This document shows, one piece after another, positions 13,243-23,400 of a stretch of 64,000 bases of DNA. The notes beneath the pieces were generated by a model that worked only from the letters and a program-made list of their open reading frames with translations, ran no database searches and was not told the DNA's origin. Positions within the stretch are counted from its first letter, which is position 1, and each line of letters starts with the position of its first letter. Origin of the DNA: Heterocephalus glaber (Eukaryota; Chordata; Mammalia; Rodentia; Bathyergidae); the NCBI RefSeq assembly GCF_000247695.1, contig NW_004624795.1, forward strand, positions 2,809,995 to 2,873,994. Direction: 5' to 3'. Position numbers and translations under genes: made by a program.

Positions 13243-13332
13243 GGGCTGGGGATTTAGCTCAGTGGTTCCACTGCCTGCCTCATAAGCACAAGGTCCCGAG
13301 TTCAATCTCCGGTACCAAGAAAAAAAAAAAAC
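13243..13332 (+). repeat. ID-type SINE
   Basis: GGATTTAGCTCAGTGGTTCC, then CCCGAGTTCAATCTCCGGTACC and an A-rich tail. It lies about 0.5 kb before the first TNS4 coding exon. Confidence 0.85.
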
Positions 13333-13379
13333 CATAAAAATAGGCCTGGCATAGCAGATGTTCAATAAACATCTAGGGA

Positions 13380-13510
13380 AGTCACTTAAAGCTGCTAACC
13401 TGCCGGCACTGTTGTAAGCATCTTACAAATGTCAGCTTATTTTATATGGAAGGAAACCGAGGCACAGAGAAGCTAATTAACTTCCCCAAACTTAGAGTGA
13501 CTAAAGCAAT
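13380..13510 (+). repeat. MIR-like ancient SINE
   Basis: It contains the typical stretch GTTGTAAGCATCTTACA, then ACCGAGGCACAGAGAAGC and TAATTAACTTCCCCAA. Confidence 0.5.
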
Positions 13511-13559
13511 CCCAGGCAGTCTGGCTCCAGACACATGCATTTGCTTATTTATTCACTTA

Positions 13560-13670
13560 CTTATTGGTTCCGTGGTAGTGAGGATGGAACCCAGAAGCTC
13601 AAACTGGCCTTGAACTTTTGATCCTTCTGCCTCAGCCTCCAGAGTAGCTGAAATGACCGCCCGGCTAGCG
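13560..13670 (-). repeat. B1-type SINE fragment, reverse orientation
   Basis: AAACTGGCCTTGAACTTTTG and CTGCCTCAGCCTCCAGAGTAG are reversed B1 landmarks. Confidence 0.6.
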
Positions 13671-13754
13671 ACCTCCATGCTTTTAAACAAGGGGGTCTAT
13701 ATGCCCTTGTTGGAGTAACAGAAGTTGTTCTGGTCCCACCCCTGCCTCTCCCAG

Positions 13755-13845
13755 GTCCCGGAAACTCCCATTGACAAGTGACAGCTCTGGGATGTAAGCA
13801 AGGCTGATTGGAAGCCGGAAGCAAACCGCTGGGGACGGCGCTCCC
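13755..13845 (+). promoter_or_regulatory. TNS4: Probable TNS4 5' UTR segment with an AUG-stop element
   Basis: A pyrimidine tract and acceptor (CTGCCTCTCCCAG) end at 13754, so the first coding exon probably begins at 13755. An ATG immediately followed by TAA lies at 13792-13797. The same bases, GGAT|GTAAGC, could alternatively be a splice donor. The main start has C at -3, a weak context. Confidence 0.35.
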
Positions 13846-14383
13846 ATGTCGCAGGTGATGCCCAGCTCCCTGCTGGCGGGAAGCCACACTGCCTGCCTGG
13901 CACCCCTTGAGGAGCCCAGGACGACCCTGCACGCAGCACCTAGCCCCAGCCTGCCACCCCCGTGTCCTTACTATACCACAGAAGGCTGGGGGGCCCAGGC
14001 CCTGATGGCCCCCATGCCCAGCAAGGGGCCCCCTGGCCAGCTCCAGCAGGTCCCTCGACCAGACGCCAAAGACTCGGGGACCCCGAAGGACCTAGACCCC
14101 TACATCGACTTCTCCCTGGAGACCCTCAACCAGATGATCCTGGAACTAGACCCTACTTTCCAGCTGCTTCCTCCAGGCACTGGGGGCCCCCAGGCCGGAG
14201 CTGCCCAAAGCCAGGGTTCCAGGAACAAGCCGGAGGAGCCTGAAGCCATAGGTAAGGAGCTGGGGCACAGGGTGAGGAGGGAGCACTCTGCCATGCACTC
14301 AGAGGTGAGGGCCACACTGTCCTGTGCAGCCCTAAGCAAGTTATTGGCCTGTTTTCTCTGCTACATAAAAGAGATAAATGTTA

Positions 14384-14431
<48 letters not shown>

Positions 14432-17400
14432 TAAAATTTTGAGACAGGGCTTCACTAGGTCACTAAGTTGCCCAGGCTGGGCTCAAACTTTCGATCCTCC
14501 TGCCTCAGCCTCCCAGAGTACAGGGATCCCAGGCATGCACAATCACACCCAGCTCTCTAATGTGATTTTTAATAATGACTGAGTTTAGCAACCAGCTGGA
14601 CAAAATCTTGAAAGTTTAGCAATCAGCTCTTAACAAGCTGCTGCAAGCAAGACAACACGGGCATTCAAGTCCAAGGGCAGCGGGAAATCCCTGCTTCTGG
14701 ATTCGGATTCACGCTGAGCACAAAGGTCATAGTGCCCCATTAGACAAACGGGAAAACTGAGGCCTCTGGGGATTTAAACCCCCGGCCTCGGTGATGATTA
14801 CAGTCAGAATCTAGAGAGGTTTCCATTCACTGAGCACTTACTATATACAGCACCAGGAGCTGCTGAGCGCTGTCACCTTCCAACCCACCACAGAGTATTT
14901 CATCTGCATTTTATGGAGGGAAAAACTGAGGTGGACCAGGGTTGGGGCAGAGCCAGCCTAGCCTAACAGCTGGAGTCTTTGTGACTCTGTGAATGGAGAC
15001 AGAGTCCTTACTTCAAAAGGTATTGCAGGGATTAAAAGAAATCACACTCGAAGGCTGCTTGTCTCAAACCCTGGCACCCTGTAGATCACCAAAAGTAGTG
15101 GCCGTTTTTACTAACTTCAGGGTGTTGCAGGGCCGGCTCCAGGGCAGGGCAGGCTCTGGGATGGGGGCCAGCACCCTAGGCTCCTGGTTGCTTGCGGCCA
15201 GTCCTGGGTACGTCACCCAGGAAGCATCTTGCACCTGATTAGCGTTTTGGTAGGAGGAGCCCAGTGCTAATGCTCGTGCCCCTAGGCAGGGCCAGCTGGG
15301 GCAAGAACAGAATCCATGGGGCATCCACGTGTGAGGGAGGGGTGGATGGCCATGCGCCCGTCCTCCATGGAAGGGCCAGTGATCAGCACAGCCCATGGGC
15401 AGCGGGCAGCAATCTCAGACGCTACTGTGAGCACAGCAGGCTGGCAGTGCTCAGAGGTTCCAACGAAGCTGCCAAGCTCTGCCTGGCTCCTGATGATGGA
15501 GGAGGAAGCCCCACCTCTCACCCTGCGTGGACACCTCTCCTGCCTGAGAGCTTACTACCCGCTAAGACGGCCCAGCCAAATCAGCCTCCCTGCAGGGATT
15601 TCTCCACCATCACTAAGAGGAGCCGACCACCGCCACTGGTGACAAAGCTTGCTGGACACAGATCCCGGGCTGGGCTGAGAGGGACAGACGGTCACTGTCC
15701 TCTCCCCAACTTGGCCAGGTTCAAAGCCTGAACACAGGAGTCCTTCTGGACACCTGCCCTAGACAGAGACAGGCTTTCAGTAGATAAATGTCCCTCATGG
15801 TCCCTTGTGGCCCCGGGGAGTGGCCCTTGAAGGAAACAGAGGGGACCTCACTTTACAGGGAGGAAACAGGCTCTAGGAGGGAAGTGGAGCCCCACGGCCA
15901 CAGGGCTAGCACGAGCTAGGTCAGGCCTCTAAGCCGGGTTTCTGGGCTCCAGCGTCCCTGTCCCATTTTCTCTCTGGCAGGGCTCGTCTCCTGCCCAGTG
16001 GGGTGTCACATGGTGAATCTTAGAGGCCCCCAGTCCTGTCCTGAGGCTCGGCCTCCCTGCACCTGGCCGGTCCTGACTCCCTTAGAGCTGCCCTATGGAG
16101 TCCCTGTCGGATGTGAGGGCGATTTGGCTGTGTCATCTGTCACCCCACTGATCGCCAGGGTTGATTCGGCTGATCTGGCTGGCTAGGCAGTGTCCCCTCC
16201 TCCCTCACCGCTCCATGTGCGCCCCTCCCGAAGCTGCGCGCGCACGCTCGGTCGAAGAGGACGACCACCCCCGATAGAGGAGGACCGTTTCCTCGGTCAA
16301 GGGTATCCAAGTACCTGCGCTCCCCTGCTAGAACCTCCAAACAAGCTCTCAAGGTCCCCCTGTCCCCAGGGAACACGGCTCCTAGAAACACACGCCGCAT
16401 CCCCCCTCTGCTCCCCAAGACCTCCCACCCCATCTTTGGCACAGGCCCCATTTCATTTTCCAGCTCTGCTGCCAGGCCAGGCTGCCTGCCAGTCCTGAGG
16501 GCAGGGTGCTTAGTAGCCAGCCCTCTGTCCCCCACCCACGTGTGCCTGCTGCCACCCTGCCCTGCCCTGACTTGCCCTGCAGCCCGTAAACAGCGGCTGC
16601 ACCCCAGGGACAAGGTGGGGGCCCAGTCTCATCCACCTCAGTGACTCACAAGACCAGGCTCAGCCCTGGGCAGGGGCTTTGCTGGGGTGTGGGGGTGACC
16701 CAGGAAGTGGGCGGCCAGAGCTTCACCAGGCCAAGAGGCCCTCCCGAAGCAGTCAGGCACCTTCTCAGGACAGGGCCTTGGAAGGGGGTCCCAAGGAGCC
16801 CCCTCTTCCTCCTGGACCAGGCCCCTAAAGCGAGCTGCACCACCGTCTCTGGCTATGTGGCGCTGGACGACTCGCTTCACCTTGAGGAGCCTCGGTTTCT
16901 CCTTCGGTCTGAGGATGAACACCATCTCCTCCTGCGGCAGGGTTGTGGCGAGGGGTAAATGACACATGCACTTCACCTATTCGCAGGCGCATGGGCTCAA
17001 GGTACCCACATACCACCCCATGAAGACCGTTGTGCAATCCTCTCCCACTTACCTCCAGCCTCTGTTTCCTCCTCCGTACAAACAAAGCCTGTCCTGCCCT
17101 GAGCTCTCCGAGGTTCCAAGGCAGAGGTGGGATAAACACTGTCAAGTCCCATGCAAGTGGAAGTGTGGCGTCTGGCCACCTCTCAGAGAACCTAACCGCG
17201 CCAAGTGCTCCCCCAGCATCCTCTGGCCGCTTCCTCCTGGGCAGAGGGGCACCCACCTTGGCCAGGGCTGCCCCAAACCCGGCCCCTCCCTCGAGACTCC
17301 CCCACGGCCCAGGCTCCACCGCTACAACCGAGCAGCACATCCTTCTGAGTTTGGATTTAGTCTGCACTATGCAGATAAGAAAACTGAGGCTCAGAGAGGT

Positions 17401-20400
17401 TGACATCCCCCACCCCAGCCCCAATGCTTCTCAGCTGGAAAGGTGGCAAAGCCAGCACTTGTGCCCCTGTTCTCCTCCCTGCAGCCCCTGGGGCCGGAAG
17501 CCCAGGTCACCTGATGCCCCCCCCCACCTTTGACAAGCCCAGGCAAAGGCAGGAACTCCCAGAGCGGCCAGGAGCCTTGCCCAAGTGGCCCGGCAGGCTG
17601 GGACTTCCTGACTCTCGGCGGGGCTGCGGGATGGAGACTGCTCTGGCCCAGGAGGTCACAGACAGGAATTGAGGCTGGGTTCCCACTGACTCTGTCCCAC
17701 GGAGCTCAGGGCACCCCTGGTGCACAGACTACTGCACACGTAGGTCCCCAGGCCAGGGTGGAGCTGCCACTCCGTCCTGGGTACCAGGCCCGGGGCCATG
17801 ACACAGCGAGGCCATCAGTGGTAGAGTGGAAGCTCCCATGCCTAGGAGTTACCTGGGAAACTAAGAAAACACACAACCAATCCAGTCCAACCAGAGGCCG
17901 GGTCCCCACAGATTCTGATCTAAGTGAAATGGGATGCAGCCAGGGCAGCAAGACTTCTAGAACCCTGCTGGGAGATTCTAGGGCGTGACTGAGCATCCAA
18001 AGCCCCGTCTTGCCGTGGCTGCAGACGGGAAGCAGCCTTGAGGCAACCTGAGTGACAGGAGTGGTGGAAAGACAGAGGACCCCCAGGTTTTAAGCACCTA
18101 CTGTGTGCCAGGCGAGGTATTGCTGCCTGAGCCAATCCCATTTTGCCCTTCCTGTACGCCCGGGGCTGGACACAGCGTCCCTGTCCTGCAGGTGTGGACA
18201 CTGAGGCTCGAAGTGACTTGGCAAGTTCCGAGACCATGCTTGGCAGGGCCACATCTCCCAACCAACCAGGTCTGTCCCGTGCCCCAGGGACGACGCCACG
18301 AAGGGTGACTTTAGAACGCGTCCTGAAGGTGGCACTGGGTGCCGATTCTGTCTGGGCCTCACTGTATAAAAGCTCGGGGCGGGGGGGGGGGGGGCAACCG
18401 TTCTTGAGATCCCTTTCCAGAGTTTCCATCCCGGAGTCCCTGTCTCACCAGTGCTCTACTTCTCTTCCCAAAGATATCAAGTACATCGAAGTCACTTCGA
18501 TGAGACCGAGAGGCCAGGACGGTGCCCCGCGCAGCTCCAGCCTGTCTGTCACCCCACCCTTTGGCTCCCCACGCGGCGGCGGCCCCCTCCTCTGCAGAGA
18601 CGTCCCCCGGGAGACCCGCAGCAGCGCCGAGAGCCTCATCTTCTCGGGGAGCCAGGGCAGGGCTCCCGCCCCCCGCCCTTCCCCCAGCATCGCCATCCCC
18701 TCCGTGGGGGGCAGGGCCTCGGGCCCCCATGGCTTGGGCTCCCCGCTGCTGGCCTCCCCGAGCTTGGAGAAGGAGCCGAGGGCCCTGACACCCCAGCGGG
18801 GCAGCAGGGGCTCGGTGCTGTCGGCCAGCCCGGCTTCCGACGTCAGCTACGTGTTCGGAAGGTAGGTTCCGGCGTGCTGACCCTCCCTCCGCAGTACGCA
18901 TGCGCACACACCCTAGCGTCAGGGCGAGCCCCCGGCTCTGCCCGAGCCAAACTGGAGCGTGCAGGATTTAGCTCAGTGGTTCCGCCGCCTGCCTTACAAG
19001 CGCAAGGCGAGTTCAACCCCCGGTACCAAAAAAAAAAAAAAAAACACAGGAAGATGAAAGCAGTGCGGGTTGTCTTCTCTGCCATCACTCGCACTCCGGT
19101 CTCCGCTCTCCTCGAGGGTTTAGGGCAGAATTCAGTACACAGAGATCTCAGCTCACATCTTCCTCAGGAACAGAGCTGCGGTATTCACAAGGCTCACCTG
19201 CCCCCCCCGCCCCCCCGCCCTGGCACAACCTGTCAAAGCGAGCCGTGCAAACCTCCAAACACCGGCCATGCAGGGGCTCTGGCGGCTGAGATAAGCCACC
19301 CAGGAAAGGAAAGCCTGCTCTCTTCGCTGCTGGCAAGACCCAGGAGCAGGGACCCAACCTGCCTAGGCTTTATTTCCAATGCTCACCGCTCACTTTTCTG
19401 CAGCCTCACAGCAGAATTGCACACCCACCCTGTCATGCCCCAGGAACACCAAACACAGGTCCCACCCACCAGTTCCAAAGCGAGGACCCAGACAGTGCCT
19501 GGCAGGAAGCCAGGGACTCACACTCATGCCCACTGGCTCGGAGCAGAGCCTGCCCCTCCCTTCCCCTCCCCCTTTTCATGTTCCTCCTCTCTCTGGGCTC
19601 CGTCCACATTGCCTTGGACCTGTCCATCCCAGGTCCAACTGTCCACAGGGCTCTTGGGAGGAACAAGCAGGCCCGGGCCTGGGGCTCTGGCTGGGAAGGC
19701 AGAGGAACCATGCGGGGGCCGGCCCAATGGCCTCTAAATGAGCAGAGACCCAGCAGCCCAGGGACATTTGTCCATCCTTCGGCAGGACATCGGGTGGGCT
19801 GGGATGGGCCCAGGGTGTGCAGCGCTGTTTGGTCAAAGCCATGGCACCCTGGCTCTGGCACGAGGGCCAAGACCCTAACATGTGCCCTCCCCTCTCCCCG
19901 GCAGCAGCCAGTCTCTCCTCCATGCCAGCGTCTCCAGCCACCAGTCATCTCTGAGGTCCTGGGAAAGCCCAGCCAGCTCCTCCTCCAGCCTCCACAGCCT
20001 CGGCCCTGAGACCCTGTGCACGAGACCTGGCAGCGTCCAGGCCCCCAGGAACCCTGGCCCAGGCTCGGTCCAGCCCAGCGTGACTCACTCCCTTCCGCCG
20101 GCCATGGAGCACGCCAGCAGCTGCCCGGCGTCCACTGCCAACTCCATGGTGGACATCCCCATCGTGCTGGTCAACGGCTGCCCAGCACCTTGGTCTGCCC
20201 CACCCCAGCGGACACCAGGACCTTTTCCCAGCCACCCCTGCCCAGAAACCAAGAGCCAAGCTCAGACCCTGCCAGACGTCCCCTCTGCCATGGCCCCGGA
20301 AGGTATGCTGTAAACCAGTAATCCAGCAATGGAAAATCCTGGCAAGGGAAGTAGACAAAGCACCAGTGGGCTTCGGCAACAGCCAGCCGACACTTGCCTA

Positions 20401-23400
20401 ACATTTACTGAGCACTTAGTGTGTGACACGCCCTGTGCCAGGTTGTAAGGACAAACAGATGGACCAAAACCAAAAGCCATACAGAGTAGGAAAGGTTTAC
20501 AGGTAAAGATGCAGGACTCCACAGTCGTGGCAGGGTCCAAGCTCGCAGCATATTTAAGAAATGGCTACAATATTTGGGATGCAGGGCAAGGACGCTGAGA
20601 AATAATCTGGAGACACATTGCAAGGGGTCTTGAATGCCAAGCCAAAAAGTAGGTTTCACCCTTTAGGCAACAGGGGTCAGAGACCCCACACAGGGAGGAA
20701 GCAGGGTCAGCCCTACACACCGGAACTCAGCCTCGAAGCTGCAGGACAGCTGGGTTTCCGGGTAAGAGCCAGGCAGGAGGGGGAGGGGCGCAGACTTGGT
20801 GACTAACCCAAGGCGGCCCGAGGGAGCCTTAGTCCTCGCTCTGACGTCCGAGGATGACGAGAGCACAGAGAGGGCACGCAGGGGAATGGAGGCCACACAT
20901 TCCGAGTCAGAGAGCCCCAAACCACAGAATGCCAAACACCCTTCTTCTCAGACTGGGACTGCAGGCGTCCAAGCACGCAAGGCAGGAAACCCAAAGCAGT
21001 AAACACACATGCTGGGGTGCAGCACCCCACCTCCCGCACACGCCTCCTACCACAGGGCCCTGGCGGGACACCGCCGCTGCCTCTCTCTTGGAAGTCTCCA
21101 CCCAGAGCTTCCAGCGTGACGCACAGGGTGTGAGATGCACGTCAATGCATGCAGGGAGAGGGTGCCACGAGGGGAGACCTTCCCGTCTGTTCCCGGCTCT
21201 TTCCCCGGACAAATCATTTGCAGATTGGAGATTGCAGTACCCAGTTCTTTCTACTGAGCTGGACACAAGACACCTTCTTGAGATGCCAAAACTGAGAACC
21301 ACTGCTCCCTGCCTTAGGGACCAACAACATGGGCACTTTGGCATCTCAAAGAGTACGTGCAGCCAGCGCGTGACACTCCCAGGCTGCTTTTCAGATGTCC
21401 CAGGATGTCACTAATTATGCTCCAGGATCTTATCGCATTATACAAATTTCCTTTTCATTTCACACTGTTGGAGCATTAGAGACCCTCAGGGCTGTTTAGC
21501 CCACTCAGTCCCCTCTGGGCTTTAGGTGCTGAACAGTTGTGCAAAACTCTGCCACCCAGATCTGCCGTCTTCCACCCTCTTCTCTTGTTTTCTTTTCCAA
21601 GCAGATGAATCCCTAAGGAACTCTTAGAATTATTAAGGGCCAGGAGAGTGTGAAGGCAAACAGGCACAGGAGAATCCTTTATCCCTAGTTCAGTCCCTCC
21701 ACCAGGCAACATTGGGTTTGTTATCTATTTGTTTCTTATTCACTACAGAGGATACTGGGAGATTTCCGTGCCAAGTCCTGGAGTCCCACTGAATGGCTGT
21801 GTGTCTCTTTAGGCAGTTTAGAGATTACATCCAGCCAGGAGGGGGGCCCTGGGCAGAAGAACAGGGTGGGGTCCCCAGCCTTCTCTGCTGGTTGCCTTCC
21901 AGCAACTCTCAGTTCAGCCTGCTTTGTTCCCCTTCTCTGTCTGTGTTCAGGTCCTAGCAGGGACACACAACCCACCATGAAGTTCGTGATGGATACATCT
22001 AAATACTGGTTTAAGCCGAGTATCACTCGAGAGCAAGGTAAAGAGAAGCAGTGTGCTGGACAGGTGGGGCCCTGGTCATGAAACAAAGGGGAGAAGGGGT
22101 GGCAAATATTGTGTCCAGGGAAGGGGGTGTCCTACTGTCCTGCTGACCTCGAGAGGAAACAGAAATGCAGCACAGATGGCAGATTAGACACTAGAAGGAC
22201 TTCCTGGGTTGAAAGGTCACTTCGTCACACTGCTTCATGAAGATCCCGTGGGGCTGGGGACCGAGAGGCTCTGTGGGGTGGGACCTGTGTTTGACCGGAG
22301 AATCTTCCAGCCATAGAGCTGCTGAAGAGGGAGGAGCCAGGGGCCTTCGTCATCAGGGACAGCTCCTCCTACCGTGGCTCCTTTGGCCTGGCCCTGAAGG
22401 TCCCCGAGGCCCCTGCATCCGCCCACCACCAATCAGGTAGGCACCAGTCTGCTCCCTCCAGGCCTCCTGCAGCCAGCACACGTTAGCTCATGGCACGTCC
22501 CCAGGCCGGTCAGGGTACTCCTGGGAGGTCAGTCCCCCTCCTTGGCAGCTCCCAACAACCCTGAGGCACCGTGAAAAGCACCTTTCCCTCCAGGTTCCGA
22601 CCCTGCCAGGGCTGCTCTCTTCTCCAAAACCACTTCTATGCACACTGCGCTCACCTCCCGGACACCTCTAGCATGCACTGGTTCACCACACGTGTGCCAG
22701 CTTATTGTGTGCGTGATAATCCATCAGTTGTGTGTGATGGTCTATCGGGCGTATGCCATAACCCATCACGTGGGTGTGGTAGTTCATTACGTGTGCTTAA
22801 TAGCTCATCACACGTGGATGGTATCTCACACCCCCACACACGTCGGCGGTCTCTCCCTGTGCCGGGCTCTGGGTAAGGAACCAGGGCCTCCGAGGGCTCC
22901 ATGCGGCTGGCACCTCTTCAGGGAGGTGGATAGGCACAGTAACCCAGCACAAGCACCTGGCTCCCCCGGAAGCCCCCAGATTGCACCTGGGAAATCGGGG
23001 GAGACACTGCAGGTGGCGGGGTAGAGTCCAGCACCAGCCTGGCTGCAGCAGCGATAATCTGGTGGAAAATAACAGAGCTATGGACGGGGGTGGGAGGAGA
23101 CCGGACCATGGAGGAGCTGATATCTGGTAATTAGGAACAAGCCCTGATAACTCTCACCAGAAGGAAGTTTTCCTAAGGGTTAATGGGACCGACAGTCCCT
23201 GGAGCAAACGTGCTGGCCCCTCGTGTGGCCGCAGGAGGCCCACGCGCAGCTCTGGCAAGGGAGACCTGCCAGCACGCATGCGCTCTTCCTCCTCCTTCAC
23301 CTCCCTGAGCGCATGCGCACTTTGTCCTTCTCTGCATGCACGTGCACTTTCTCCTCTACAGGCGAGGACAGCTGTGACCTTATCCGACACTTCCTCATCG

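Larger units (their letters stand above)
14252..18473 (+). other. TNS4: TNS4 intron after the first coding exon
   Basis: The donor is ATAG|GTAAGG and the acceptor TTCCCAAAG|AT. The 4.2 kb intron contains a CA microsatellite, a reversed B1 and several MIR-like fragments, and near its end a TATA-like site and a 14-base G run. No additional exon was seen. Confidence 0.8.

Noticed and set aside
18451..19737. A 428-codon + strand open frame overlapping the second TNS4 coding exon
   Set aside because: It reads the TNS4 exon in the wrong register, runs through a splice donor and an ID SINE, and has SINE-derived residues. The spliced TNS4 frame explains the region.
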